From Rhizobium giardinii bv. giardinii H152 (lineage in GTDB: Bacteria; Pseudomonadota; Alphaproteobacteria; Rhizobiales; Rhizobiaceae): a stretch of 57,050 bases of DNA. The translations under genes were made by a program, and so were the position numbers. Below the pieces are notes generated by a model. That model saw only the letters and a list, made by a program, of their open reading frames with translations, made no database searches and had not been told where the DNA came from. The DNA lies in contig NZ_KB902687.1 of assembly GCF_000379605.1 (NCBI RefSeq), positions 6,982-64,031 on the forward strand, given 5' to 3'. Below are positions 1-8,197 of the stretch, in pieces (the stretch's first letter is position 1; each line of letters opens with the position of its first letter).

Positions 1-317
1 TCCGCAACACCCTTGATGATCTTGGCAACGGCGAGCGGCTCGACCTGATCGTCGGTCTCGACCAGGATCGCCCGGTCGGCACCCATCGCCAGCGCCGTGC
101 GCAGCGTTTCCTCGGCCTTGGCCGGACCGACCGAGACGACCACCACTTCCTCGGCCTTGCCGGCTTCCTTCAGCCTGAGCGTCTCCTCGACCGAAATCTC
201 GTCGAACGGGTTCATCGACATCTTCACATTGGTAAGCTCGACACCGGATCCATCCGGCTTCACGCGGATCTTCACGTTGTAGTCGACGACCCGCTTCACT
301 GGAACGAGTATCTTCAT
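1..317 (-). CDS. etfB: Electron transfer flavoprotein beta subunit, N-terminal part
   Basis: The gene runs off the left edge, so only the first 105 codons are present. The translation starts [17 protein letters not shown] and continues with [10 protein letters not shown] and GADRAILVE, all typical of EtfB/FixA. The family forms a heterodimer with EtfA in the cytoplasm, binds AMP and FAD, and passes electrons from acyl-CoA and amine dehydrogenases to ETF-ubiquinone oxidoreductase. A good ribosome site (AAGGAGAG) lies just before the ATG at 317. The neighbour upstream is a GMC-oxidoreductase remnant and then a FAD dehydrogenase that might use ETF as acceptor; that link is inference. etfA would be expected outside the window to the left. 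Confidence 0.9.
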   Translation of the reverse strand, partial: MKILVPVKRVVDYNVKIRVKPDGSGVELTNVKMSMNPFDEISVEETLRLKEAGKAEEVVVVSVGPAKAEETLRTALAMGADRAILVETDDQVEPLAVAKIIKGVA

Positions 318-343
318 GAAACAGCTCTCTCCTTGGTAGTTGC

Positions 344-508
344 TTAAGCTGGTTGTTTCTCCAGCAAGTCTTTGATGATGTCCGACATGCGCTCGCCGAT
401 CATTGTCGGAAGGTCTGTGTTCGCCCGAGGGATAGTAGGCATGATCGATGCGTCACAAACGCAGAGGCCGCTTAACCGGAACGTCACAGGTGATTGTCCG
501 GTTCTCCC
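344..508 (-). pseudogene. C-terminal remnant of a GMC-family oxidoreductase
   Basis: Read on the minus strand, this stretch encodes about 54 residues containing [17 protein letters not shown] and then [14 protein letters not shown] before a TAA. This is the conserved C-terminal end of choline-dehydrogenase-like GMC flavoproteins (usual form LRVVDASIMP..PRGNTNAPTIMIGEK). The rest of the enzyme is absent. The open frame begins immediately after the TGA of the FAD dehydrogenase (509-511) and is in the same frame, so the two are directly abutted. It probably marks the left junction where the catabolic island replaced most of a GMC gene next to etfB. It is not expected to be functional. Confidence 0.75.
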
Positions 509-1927
509 TCAAGGCTTGTCGTTCTCTAGGAAACCAATTGCTCGCGCTATCAAACGCTCGATTTCCCGCTTTCCCGCCGGTACGTAACGATCGTAGAAGT
601 GGGCATTGAACGGGCCGACGCCATGTTCGGCGCTGAAGCTTCCTCCGTGGCTCGCGACGACGTCATAAACGGTGGTCCTGAGCCGTTCGACCTGCTCCGC
701 GTCATACGGCACGTCATGCGGCCAGATCATATTGAAGTGAATCCCACCATCTCCCAAGTGGCCGAAGTCAGCGATCATTACGAAATCAGCCAGACGCTGG
801 ACTTGAGCGCAGGCTTCTTCGCGAAACTGCATCAAACGGTCGCGAGGGACCGAGACATCGAGTGCGATGACCTTCCCCTTCCGCTTCAAGCTATCGGAAA
901 TATGATGGCGAATGGACCAAAGGTTTATTGCATCCTGCGTGAACGCATTTTCAATTTTGCCTTCTTCGAATGCTCGTTCGATTTCTCGCGAAAGTTCATC
1001 CTCGACGTTGATGCCATTGCCCCCGTCTTTATTCCAGCTGCTGACTTCCACGAGGAGAGCGTAGGGTGGAAGCGGCTCATTGAGAAAAGGGTTGCGCAAT
1101 TGGGGTACTTCGCTAAAGACCACCGCGAGAGCAGTCTCTGATATTCCCTCGAATGAAGTCAGTTGCGGACCAAAACACTCCTCAAGATGGAGCAAGATAT
1201 CGAGTGCACCAGCAGTCGAGCTCGGCACGATAAGAGCGGTCGCTGCATTATGCGGCAACGGATGAACCTCAAGAACCGCACGAGACACTATCCCGAACTG
1301 ACCGCTGGTGCCAATGAACAACTGCTTGGCATCAAAACCTGTGTTGTTCTTCCGGACTTGGTCCATAAAATTCAGGATGGTCCCGTCGTAAAGGACCACT
1401 TCCAGGCCAAGTACGTGGCGTCGGACATCACCATAACGAATGAAGCGCGTCCCGCCTGTATTGGTAGCGATCATTCCGCCGATCGTGGGGTCGGCACCAA
1501 GGTCGATCGGAAACCAAAGACCGGAGTTTTCGAGGACGTTGTTCAACGTGGACAAGGATACTCCTGCCGAGACTTCGACTGACCGGTTTATATGGTTCAG
1601 TCGTATTCCGGACGCCATCCGTTCGAATGATAGCACCGCCTGATGACCGCTGGCATCGGGCGTCGATGCGCCTACCAGCCCGGTATTGGCACCCTGCGGA
1701 AGCACCACAACCTGATGATCAGCGCAGATTTTGAGGGCAGCAGAGACACCCTCCGTTGACGCTGGCCTCATAACGAATGCGGCTCGGCCTGCTCCATAGC
1801 GGGCACCGGTCTCGTAGCGGACAAGGTCTTCTCTTCGCGTGTAGAGGCAATTGCTTCCCAGAACGGTTGAAAGAGCGGCGAGGCACCCCTCGATATCAGG
1901 ACGTAATACTGGCGGCCGTATCGTCAT
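509..1927 (-). CDS. FAD-binding oxidoreductase, D-2-hydroxyacid dehydrogenase (GlcD) type
   Basis: This 472-residue protein has the two-domain layout of the vanillyl-alcohol-oxidase/GlcD family. An N-terminal FAD-binding PCMH domain (about residues 35-215) includes PQGANTGLVGAS and IGGMIATNTGG. The C-terminal FAD-oxidase domain ends with GGSFSAEHGVGPFNAHF, where the His of SAEHG is the usual metal or substrate ligand. Family members oxidise D-lactate, glycolate or D-2-hydroxyglutarate and hand electrons to cytochromes, quinones or ETF. Its ATG overlaps the TGA of the upstream hydrolase gene by four bases (ATGA), so the two are translationally coupled. The substrate is not readable from sequence. 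Confidence in the family is high, low for the exact reaction. Confidence 0.85.
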   Translation of the reverse strand: MTIRPPVLRPDIEGCLAALSTVLGSNCLYTRREDLVRYETGARYGAGRAAFVMRPASTEGVSAALKICADHQVVVLPQGANTGLVGASTPDASGHQAVLSFERMASGIRLNHINRSVEVSAGVSLSTLNNVLENSGLWFPIDLGADPTIGGMIATNTGGTRFIRYGDVRRHVLGLEVVLYDGTILNFMDQVRKNNTGFDAKQLFIGTSGQFGIVSRAVLEVHPLPHNAATALIVPSSTAGALDILLHLEECFGPQLTSFEGISETALAVVFSEVPQLRNPFLNEPLPPYALLVEVSSWNKDGGNGINVEDELSREIERAFEEGKIENAFTQDAINLWSIRHHISDSLKRKGKVIALDVSVPRDRLMQFREEACAQVQRLADFVMIADFGHLGDGGIHFNMIWPHDVPYDAEQVERLRTTVYDVVASHGGSFSAEHGVGPFNAHFYDRYVPAGKREIERLIARAIGFLENDKP

Positions 1928-2742
1928 GGCGCAGAGACTACCGAGTTGATTAGCGTGCCGACGCCGGTAACTTCAACTTCAACAGTGTCACCTGGCTGCA
2001 TGTACAGCGGGGGCTCTCTACGATCACCAACACCGCCAGGGGTACCCGTTACGATAACGTCACCGACAGACAGCTCGGTGAACGTTGAAATGTATGCGAT
2101 CAGTTCTGGAATCGAGAAGATCAAAAGGTCCACGCCGGACTGCTGTACGATCTTGCCATTCAGGCGGGTCGTGAGCGTGAGCGTATTGGGATCAGAAATC
2201 TCGTCGACGACGAGCCACGGGCCGAAGCCAGCACTCGCGATGAAATTCTTCCCCGCAGTGAATTGGCTGGTGTGTTTTTGCCAGTCACGAACTGAGCCGT
2301 CATTGTAGCAGGAGTAGCCGATGACGTGGGACATGGCCTGATCGGCAGGGATATGGCGTCCACCTTTGCCAATCACGATCGCCATCTCACCTTCGTAATC
2401 GAACCGAGTGGATTCGTTTGGGCGAACCAATGCCTGGCGGTGGCCTACCTGCGTATTCGACCAGCGAATGAATAACGTCGGATAGGCTGTTTCAGGACGC
2501 TTCGTCTCGATGCGGTGCTCAAGATAGTTGAGCCCAACGCAGACGATCTTGTCAGGGTTGGTTATCGGCGGCAGCAGCTCAGCGGCGTCCACCTTCGTTG
2601 CTGCGGTATCCTTGTACTTAATTGCTGCCACATCGGCCAAAGCTGTCTTGATGTCTCCATGGCTCAAGATCTCATGGATGTCATCGCCAAGTACGATACC
2701 TGGCCCGACACTACCCTGATGGCGAAAAGTTACGAGACGCAT
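1924..2742 (-). CDS. Fumarylacetoacetate hydrolase family protein
   Basis: This 272-residue protein starts MRLVTFRHQG and has the FAH catalytic domain from about residue 60: VGLNYLEH, then FDYEGEMAIVIGKGG with the acidic residues that bind the divalent metal, and DVIVTGTPGGVG near the end. The family hydrolyses or decarboxylates 2-oxo/acylpyruvate-type intermediates in aromatic and cyclic compound breakdown. I chose the ATG at 2742 because GGAGG lies five bases before it; an in-frame ATG exists ten codons upstream. It is the first gene of a two-gene operon with the FAD dehydrogenase, and a GGGAC-type operator pair lies about 70 bases upstream. The natural substrate is unknown. Confidence 0.88.
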   Translation of the reverse strand: MRLVTFRHQGSVGPGIVLGDDIHEILSHGDIKTALADVAAIKYKDTAATKVDAAELLPPITNPDKIVCVGLNYLEHRIETKRPETAYPTLFIRWSNTQVGHRQALVRPNESTRFDYEGEMAIVIGKGGRHIPADQAMSHVIGYSCYNDGSVRDWQKHTSQFTAGKNFIASAGFGPWLVVDEISDPNTLTLTTRLNGKIVQQSGVDLLIFSIPELIAYISTFTELSVGDVIVTGTPGGVGDRREPPLYMQPGDTVEVEVTGVGTLINSVVSAP

Positions 2743-2812
2743 CGTTCCTCCAACGGCTGTTGCTTGGTGCACTGACTAATCGCTCTGATCCCGCGCAGCA
2801 CGCTTTTTGTGC

Positions 2813-2845
2813 GGGACGCTGTCTTGTCATGTAGGACAATGAATA
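2813..2845. promoter_or_regulatory. Tandem operator pair A of the putative IclR regulon
   Basis: Two 13-base units, GGGACGCTGTCTT (2813-2825) and AGGACAATGAATA (2833-2845), have centres exactly 20 bp apart. The first is one arm-degenerate copy of the palindrome GGGAC-N3-GTCCC seen at 2886. The site lies 71 bp upstream of the FAH-family gene start. Assignment to the IclR protein encoded nearby is inference. Confidence 0.6.
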
Positions 2846-2885
2846 CTCAATCGGACACTTTTTGCGTCATGTCAAGGAATTTTCC

Positions 2886-2918
2886 GGGACATCGTCCCTA
2901 TTGACGGGACCGTGTCCC
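2886..2918. promoter_or_regulatory. Tandem operator pair B, two perfect GGGAC-N3-GTCCC palindromes
   Basis: GGGACATCGTCCC (2886-2898) and GGGACCGTGTCCC (2906-2918) are two perfect 5-3-5 palindromes with centres 20 bp apart, about two helical turns, so dimers would sit on the same DNA face. The pair ends 48 bp before the BKACE-family ATG, a position suited to controlling that promoter. Related pairs occur at 2813, 8043 and 8126. Confidence 0.7.
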
Positions 2919-2966
2919 CGGTGTTAGACAACTCGCAATGGCGTTCTTGGCTAAGGAGAGGTACTT

Positions 2967-3890
2967 ATGGACAAGCTAATCATCACCGTTACCTGCGACA
3001 GCGACTCGGCATATCCCGGTAACCCCAACAACCCGACCCCAAAGGGGATGGACACCGTTGTGAAAGAATACCTGGGTGGCATCGACGCCGGAGCCGCGAT
3101 CAGCCACATCCACGGACCGCGGAAGCTAGACGATGCTCCTCAGCCGGATGGCTCGCGGCTTTCGAGTCTGCAAATACCTGGCTGGGGGAGAATGCAGGAC
3201 GCGATCTTGTCCCAGCGCGATACCATCATGCAGTTCGGCATCGCGGGTGGCCGCTTCGATCAGCGCAAGGAACTTATCCGGACCTATGCCCCGGACATGC
3301 TTTCCGTCGCCTTCGTGGCTCACGACGAGTGCTTCGACTACGATCCGAGCCGGGTGCCGAAAGAAATTTATGGCATTCACTCACGTACCGAGCTTGAAGA
3401 ATATTGCACCTTGTGCAACGAGCTTGGCATCAAGATCGAGGTTGAGGCATTCCACACGGGAGGTTTTTGGAACGCGCAGCGTATGATAAATAAGGGCCTG
3501 CTTCCGCAGCCTGTTTGGATCACCTGCTTCTTTGGATGGAAAGGCGGGGCGTGGACGCCACCAACTGCGGACGCAGTTCTCTATATGAAGAGCCACCTAC
3601 CGAAGGGCGCGAACTGGAATGGGAGCACGATGGACCCTGACGAGCACTGGAATGTCCTTACTTCCGTCATTTTAGCCGGTGGCCATGTGCGCGTTGGTAT
3701 GGAAGATAACCCATTCATCAGACCTGGCGAGTATGCTCGAACAAACGCAGAGCTTGTCGACAAAATCGTCAGAATTTCTCGTGAACTTGGTCGTGAAATT
3801 GCGTCTCCTGACGAGGCGCGTGAGATTATTGGCCTAAAGAAGAGAGCAGCACAAAGCGATGGCGGATTCAAAAAGTACGGAAACAACTGA
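2967..3890 (+). CDS. BKACE-family (3-keto-5-aminohexanoate cleavage-like, DUF849) enzyme
   Basis: This 307-residue TIM-barrel enzyme shows the family metal site: H47 and H49 in ISHIHG and E246 in VRVGMEDNPF, normally ligating Zn together with a further residue. BKACE enzymes condense or cleave a beta-keto acid with acetyl-CoA, giving acetoacetate and a CoA thioester. The individual substrate varies widely and cannot be told from the sequence. AAGGAGAGG lies a few bases before the ATG. It is followed by an overlapping IclR gene (32 bp overlap), so the two form one transcript behind operator pair B. In context it should act on a beta-keto acid made by the other enzymes of the island. Confidence 0.88.
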   Translation: MDKLIITVTCDSDSAYPGNPNNPTPKGMDTVVKEYLGGIDAGAAISHIHGPRKLDDAPQPDGSRLSSLQIPGWGRMQDAILSQRDTIMQFGIAGGRFDQRKELIRTYAPDMLSVAFVAHDECFDYDPSRVPKEIYGIHSRTELEEYCTLCNELGIKIEVEAFHTGGFWNAQRMINKGLLPQPVWITCFFGWKGGAWTPPTADAVLYMKSHLPKGANWNGSTMDPDEHWNVLTSVILAGGHVRVGMEDNPFIRPGEYARTNAELVDKIVRISRELGREIASPDEAREIIGLKKRAAQSDGGFKKYGNN

Positions 3891-4659
3891 CGAGGCACCG
3901 CCGCAATCCATCGGACTTGTTAATCTCGTTGTCGAGACGCTGTACTCTCTGGCCGCAAGGCCAGAGGGTTCAAGTATCCGTGCGATTGCTCAGGAGACCG
4001 GCAACAGCCGTAGCTCCACCCACAGGATATTGCAGTATCTTGCCAGAAGCGGGTATGCGGAACAGACCGAAAATGGAAGCTACGTCGTTGGCTCCAGGCT
4101 TGTTTCGCTATCCGCTCGTGTATTTGGTGTGGTGCCGGTCCTTCAGATCGCACGATCCATTATGCGCAGGCTGGTCGATGAAGTCGGCGAGACGTGTTAC
4201 CTCGCGACTTATCTGCCTGGCGACGATTTCTGTACCTACGTGCATCGCGTTGAAAGCGCCAATCTCGTTCGACATGTCCAGCCTCTTGGCGTGCGGCTTC
4301 CGCTCCATGCTGGTGCGGTCGGCAAGGCCATTCTAGCGTCCTTGCCTGCCTTCGATTTCACGAAGCTCGCCCTTGTTCCCTATACCGTGCACACCCTGAC
4401 AACAGAGATTGCATTGAGGGAGAGCCTAGATTTGGTTAGGGAGAAGGGCTACGCCGTCAGCGTCGAGGAGCGGGTACTGGGTGTGGCGGGTGTCGCGAGC
4501 GTCCTCAAATCGGAAGACAGTGTCGTTGGAGCGCTGACTGTGTCCGTGCCGCTTTCGCGAGTGGCGCCGCCAGATCTTGATCAAATCGGGGAGTTGGTCA
4601 AAAGCTATGCCGAGGAATTGTCGTCCGCTCTGACGGGGATCGGAGTAACACGCATTTAG
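3859..4659 (+). CDS. IclR-family transcriptional regulator
   Basis: The 266-residue protein has an N-terminal winged helix (about residues 20-80: IRAIAQETGNSRSSTHRILQ) and a C-terminal IclR effector-binding domain (about 95-260) with RLPLHAGAVGKAILA and VLGVAGVASV. IclR proteins bind small aromatic or keto-acid effectors and act as dimers or tetramers on paired palindromes. The gene overlaps the end of the BKACE gene by 32 bases. It is the only dedicated regulator between 1 and 12 kb, so it is the best candidate for the four GGGAC-type operator pairs, including one in front of its own operon; autoregulation is therefore likely but inferred. Confidence 0.9.
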   Translation: MADSKSTETTDEAPPQSIGLVNLVVETLYSLAARPEGSSIRAIAQETGNSRSSTHRILQYLARSGYAEQTENGSYVVGSRLVSLSARVFGVVPVLQIARSIMRRLVDEVGETCYLATYLPGDDFCTYVHRVESANLVRHVQPLGVRLPLHAGAVGKAILASLPAFDFTKLALVPYTVHTLTTEIALRESLDLVREKGYAVSVEERVLGVAGVASVLKSEDSVVGALTVSVPLSRVAPPDLDQIGELVKSYAEELSSALTGIGVTRI

Positions 4660-4849
4660 GCGGAACCATCGCTTCGATGATTGAAGTCGCGTCACTCGCG
4701 TCTAACCGTTTGTTTTAGTCAACCGTGCAGGAATTTCACTCCCTCCGAGATCGTACCCGGCCATTTCTTCCAACCGCTCCTGCGACATGTTCAGCAGCCC
4801 TCGTGACTTCTGAGAGCGTCGCGGGTTCACGGATCATGAATCCGGTGGC

Positions 4850-4875
4850 AAGCCCGGCGCATGCGCCGGGCTTTT
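4850..4875. terminator. Bidirectional intrinsic terminator
   Basis: AAGCCCGGCGC-AT-GCGCCGGGCTTTT is an eleven-base stem with T-rich flanks on both strands. It lies between the convergent IclR gene and the SDR gene and is placed directly after the SDR stop codon (4881-4883 on the minus strand). Confidence 0.8.
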
Positions 4876-4880
4876 CATTG

Positions 4881-5960
4881 TCAGCGTGGCAGGATGTTTG
4901 CGTCCTGCAGTCTCTTGAGCCAGTAGAGGACTGCATCCTCTGTGTCGTAGCAATCGGAAAACCCAGCCTGCCGCAACTTAATCGGGCTCATCAACCGATC
5001 GAAAGGCCGCTCCTTACCAAATCCCCATGTAAGGTCAGCGCTTTGCCAGGATGCACCGACGATGTCGCTCATCTTCAAGGGTTGAAGCTGGTGCTTGGCG
5101 ACGATCGTGTCCCAGCATTCAGCGAGGAGGGGCATTTCCTCGCTGAGCTTCATGGGCTGGTCTCCGCCGACTGGCATGTTGAAATAGGCTGCGATAGGTG
5201 CCCAAATGTCTCGCCAATTCACTGCATCGCCGTTGACCACGTTGTAGGTTTCGCCTGCTGCGTCGTCATGGACAAAGCAGAACTCCGCAGCCCGCGCGAT
5301 TAACCGGCTGTCAGCGCATGCGGTGACGTACTCACCGCCGCCAGGAAAGAAGAGAGGTTTTCCCAATTCGCGCATGACGCATGCGTAGACGCCTAGCGCA
5401 GCGATGATGTTGATGGGACTTCCCAACGCATCGCCCAGGATGAGTTGCGGCCTGAGGATGGAGTAGCTCCAATCCGCAGCGGCCGAGCGACTCTTAAGAT
5501 ACTCCTCCTGCTGCCAGTAGAAGATGTGGTGGTCCATACGAGGCCACCGTTCCTTGGCAGGGACTGGAACTCTACCCAGATGAGAACCATACGCTTTTCC
5601 GCCCTGAAGGATCGCCAGGTGCCGGAAATCCGGTCCAGCAACATTCTCAACGACGTTTTGAAGCATCGTGAGATTGATTCCTGCCTGCGCGGTGCTCTTC
5701 CAACCTTCTAGAAGATCCTCTTGCTCGTACAGTGCAGCGTAAAGAACATGCGTGATCGTCGGAGCTTCGGCGAAAGCGGCTCTACACGCCTCTACGTCGG
5801 TCAGATCTGCAGAGATATGATGCACCGGGCTGCCTCGGCGCGGTGAACGCCGAGACAGTGTAACAACCTCCCACCCAGGCAAGCTGGAGAAATGCTCGGT
5901 TGCCGCAGCTCCAACCAGTCCGGTTGCGCCAACGATTGCGATCCTATTTGTGATCGTCAT
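4881..5960 (-). CDS. NAD(P)-dependent short-chain reductase, PRISE-like extended SDR
   Basis: The 359-residue protein starts with the Rossmann motif IAIVGATGLVGAAATEHF and belongs to the extended/atypical SDR group that includes progesterone 5-beta-reductase and iridoid synthase (PRISE). Supporting features are the Tyr-containing FYWQQEEYLKSR segment, where those enzymes have their catalytic Tyr, then WSYSILRPQLILG and the FFPGGGEYVTACADSRLIARA substrate-domain stretch. PRISE enzymes reduce enones with NADPH. It is the last gene of the minus-strand cyclase-CMD-SDR operon, 32 bp after the CMD gene, with GGGAGGAG before the ATG. The substrate is unknown. Confidence 0.8.
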   Translation of the reverse strand: MTITNRIAIVGATGLVGAAATEHFSSLPGWEVVTLSRRSPRRGSPVHHISADLTDVEACRAAFAEAPTITHVLYAALYEQEDLLEGWKSTAQAGINLTMLQNVVENVAGPDFRHLAILQGGKAYGSHLGRVPVPAKERWPRMDHHIFYWQQEEYLKSRSAAADWSYSILRPQLILGDALGSPINIIAALGVYACVMRELGKPLFFPGGGEYVTACADSRLIARAAEFCFVHDDAAGETYNVVNGDAVNWRDIWAPIAAYFNMPVGGDQPMKLSEEMPLLAECWDTIVAKHQLQPLKMSDIVGASWQSADLTWGFGKERPFDRLMSPIKLRQAGFSDCYDTEDAVLYWLKRLQDANILPR

Positions 5961-5992
5961 TTCGTGCTCCTCCCGTAGACACGCGGCTGACG

Positions 5993-6886
5993 TTAGAAAC
6001 CAGCGCCGGTTTCTTCCTCGATGATTTTAACCAGGTCACGGAAGCGTTCCGGAACGATATTTGGATGGCCCACGACCACAACCGACTGGAACAACACCTC
6101 CAGCACTTCTCGCGGAGAAGCGCCTTGCTTCATGGCCGTTCTCATATGATGCCGCGTCTGAACGATTTCGCCGATAGCAAGCGTGTTGCCCACCATGCAG
6201 AGCAGTCGGGTTTTGTGATCAAGGATCTGTCGCCCATACATGTCGCTGTATCCAAAATCGTAAAACGCCTCCGCGAAGCCTTCGTCGAGGCCCCCAATAA
6301 AAGTGGCATTGTTTAGCGTGTGGCGTGGGCGCAGCGCGAGAGCGATGCTAATCCCCGGCCATCCGTACTTGGCCATCAGTTCATCGGCGCGTGGATCGGC
6401 CAAGTCTTCCGGATCCCAGGTCGTCCTCTCCGCCTCGAGACTGCGTTCGCTTTCACGCTGTCCAGTTCGCAGGCTTCGAGCCGACACCTCATCAAACAGG
6501 CCACGCGCCTTTAATTCTTCCGTAAAGATCGTCAGTGGCTCATCAACAATCGATTCGCCGCCATAGATCGAGCATTGGAAAATGACTTCCAAAACTTCGC
6601 GAAGATCAAGCTTCTGTTCGCAGGCCGCGATGATGGTTTCACGGAGACGCGAATGACGGCGGCTCATGGTGAACTGACCCGTCATTACCAACAGTCTCGT
6701 GCGGGCGTCCAGAGCGGGACGGCCGAAGAGTCGTGCGGCATAACGCAGAGAGGCCTCTGCGAAAGCCGAGTCAATCTCGCGGCGGCTCTCGAAACGCTTG
6801 CGAATACCCGGCTGGAAGCGCTCGACGATGGACAGCATCTGCTCGATGGAAGCCTCTCCGTCGAAGTTTACAGTGTTGATAGGCAT
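5993..6886 (-). CDS. Carboxymuconolactone decarboxylase family protein with two CMD domains
   Basis: This 297-residue protein contains two successive CMD-like helical domains, about residues 45-130 and 200-290. They are marked by RLFGRPALDARTRLLVMTGQFT and GRQILDHKTRLLCMVGNTLA, each followed by a REVLEVIFQC or REVLEVLFQS helix. Bacterial CMD proteins are either decarboxylases of the protocatechuate pathway or AhpD-like thiol oxidoreductases. I see no paired CxxC of the AhpD type, which favours a catabolic, lactone or decarboxylase role. It lies between the cyclase-family gene (98 bp upstream) and the SDR gene. Confidence 0.82.
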   Translation of the reverse strand: MPINTVNFDGEASIEQMLSIVERFQPGIRKRFESRREIDSAFAEASLRYAARLFGRPALDARTRLLVMTGQFTMSRRHSRLRETIIAACEQKLDLREVLEVIFQCSIYGGESIVDEPLTIFTEELKARGLFDEVSARSLRTGQRESERSLEAERTTWDPEDLADPRADELMAKYGWPGISIALALRPRHTLNNATFIGGLDEGFAEAFYDFGYSDMYGRQILDHKTRLLCMVGNTLAIGEIVQTRHHMRTAMKQGASPREVLEVLFQSVVVVGHPNIVPERFRDLVKIIEEETGAGF

Positions 6887-6984
6887 GTTCAGATCCTTGT
6901 TCTGCGATTCAGATCGTCGCCGATTTCAGCGACTGGCGGTGGATTCTTAGGTAGGACTGCTTTGCAGCTGCGGAGTGCGATGGC

Positions 6985-7974
6985 TTACTTGATTGCGACC
7001 GCATTGCATGGCGATCCAACGCCGCCGACGAGGGTAAGCGGCTTGGATACGAGCATGCACTCGTAGATTTTGTCGGCCGCGCAGTCCCTGGCGAGGTCGT
7101 CAAGTTTCCACATCTCACCCAAGCAGAGACCGAGCAGCGCGATCAGATCGGGGTGCATCATGCCGCGCACATTCCTATCAAATGGAGAAGTGGGAACGGT
7201 CGGCATAACTTCGACAGCGACGGTGTCACTCGCGACGACAGAAAAGTGGCTATCCCAGAGCCAAGCTAACATTTCCTCGCTTTGAGCAAGTCCGCAGAAT
7301 GTTCGCTTTGCGATAAGGTCCTGCTGATCTTTGATGTTAAGACCAAGGAAGTGCTCCGCCCAACCAGTGTGGAGCAGAAGAATGTCGCCGGTTCTGAATT
7401 TCAATCCTTGAGAATTCACAGCGCCTTGAACGTCATCGAGCGTAATCGAGTCGCCCGTCATCAGATCTAGGGGACGGCCCACCGATAGGCGATAACGTCC
7501 GATATCGACCAAAACGCCGCGCCCGACCATGCCGCGGCGCCCGATCTGTTGGACACCAAGATCAGGCGTGCCTGAACCAACGAGAAACTCGTCGACGTTG
7601 TTGTAGAAGCCGTGAACGCTGTGCTTGTGATGACGAAGGCCGTCGATGTGAGATCCGGCTTGAGGGAAGAAGTCATTGACGTAATCGTCATGTACTTGTC
7701 CATCCAGCCGACAAACCTCGCAGTGGACCAGAGTTTTTCTGTAAGGCGAGACCGGAGGCTTGAATGCGTTGAGCTCGTAGTCCAGGCCGAAAGAGGCACC
7801 TTTGCGGACCAACGTGGCGGCTTCGGCCGCGACTTCTTCAGTGAGCAGGTTGACCGTCCCAATCTGGTCATCCGTGCCAAACAATCCCCATGCAGACTCT
7901 GCCGGAGCGTCGGTGCGAGCCTTCAGCTCCACATATGACGGGAGCCTTTCATTCTTCCAGATATTCGAAGTCAT
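6985..7974 (-). CDS. Cyclase / kynurenine-formamidase-like family metal hydrolase
   Basis: From the chosen ATG (7974; AAGGAGGAA precedes it) the protein is 329 residues starting MTSNIWKNERLP. It carries the cyclase-family signature: QAGSHIDGLRHHKHSVHG with the His/Asp metal ligands, RRGMVGRGVLVDIGRY, and the LLLHTGWAEHF segment. This family includes kynurenine formamidase, isatin hydrolase and other Zn or Mn hydrolases that open cyclic or amide substrates. A longer frame upstream lacks a ribosome site and runs through the operator region, so it is rejected. It is the first gene of the operon with the CMD and SDR genes, and operator pair C lies 68 bp upstream. Confidence 0.87.
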   Translation of the reverse strand: MTSNIWKNERLPSYVELKARTDAPAESAWGLFGTDDQIGTVNLLTEEVAAEAATLVRKGASFGLDYELNAFKPPVSPYRKTLVHCEVCRLDGQVHDDYVNDFFPQAGSHIDGLRHHKHSVHGFYNNVDEFLVGSGTPDLGVQQIGRRGMVGRGVLVDIGRYRLSVGRPLDLMTGDSITLDDVQGAVNSQGLKFRTGDILLLHTGWAEHFLGLNIKDQQDLIAKRTFCGLAQSEEMLAWLWDSHFSVVASDTVAVEVMPTVPTSPFDRNVRGMMHPDLIALLGLCLGEMWKLDDLARDCAADKIYECMLVSKPLTLVGGVGSPCNAVAIK

Positions 7975-8042
7975 TGTTCCTCCTTGCCTACAACGCGGCC
8001 GAGCCTGCTCAAAATCCTCATTGAAGCTCGGGCTCCGTATAT

Positions 8043-8075
8043 CCAACTTTGTCCCGTATGTAAAGACACCGTCCC
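8043..8075. promoter_or_regulatory. Tandem operator pair C
   Basis: On the minus strand this reads GGGACGGTGTCTT (8075-8063), seven bases, then GGGACAAAGTTGG (8055-8043), with centres 20 bp apart. The first 13 bases are identical to those of pair D on the opposite strand. The pair lies upstream of the cyclase-family gene. Confidence 0.65.
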
Positions 8076-8125
8076 GGATAGAGAACCTTTTTGATGCCAA
8101 TTGACTGCGGCGCGCGGTCAAAATA

Positions 8126-8158
8126 GGGACGGTGTCTTGACAAGTGGGACAAAAGAGA
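8126..8158. promoter_or_regulatory. Tandem operator pair D
   Basis: GGGACGGTGTCTT (8126-8138), seven bases, then GGGACAAAAGAGA (8146-8158), centres 20 bp apart. It is an inverted near-copy of pair C, ends 39 bp before the substrate-binding-protein ATG, and therefore probably controls the ABC importer operon. Confidence 0.65.
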
Positions 8159-8197
8159 TCAGATGAAGACAGTAGTTTGATTGGGAGGAGAAATCAG

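Noticed and set aside
599..1141. 180-codon plus-strand frame opposite the FAD dehydrogenase
   Set aside because: No ribosome site, and it lies wholly within a well-supported gene on the other strand.
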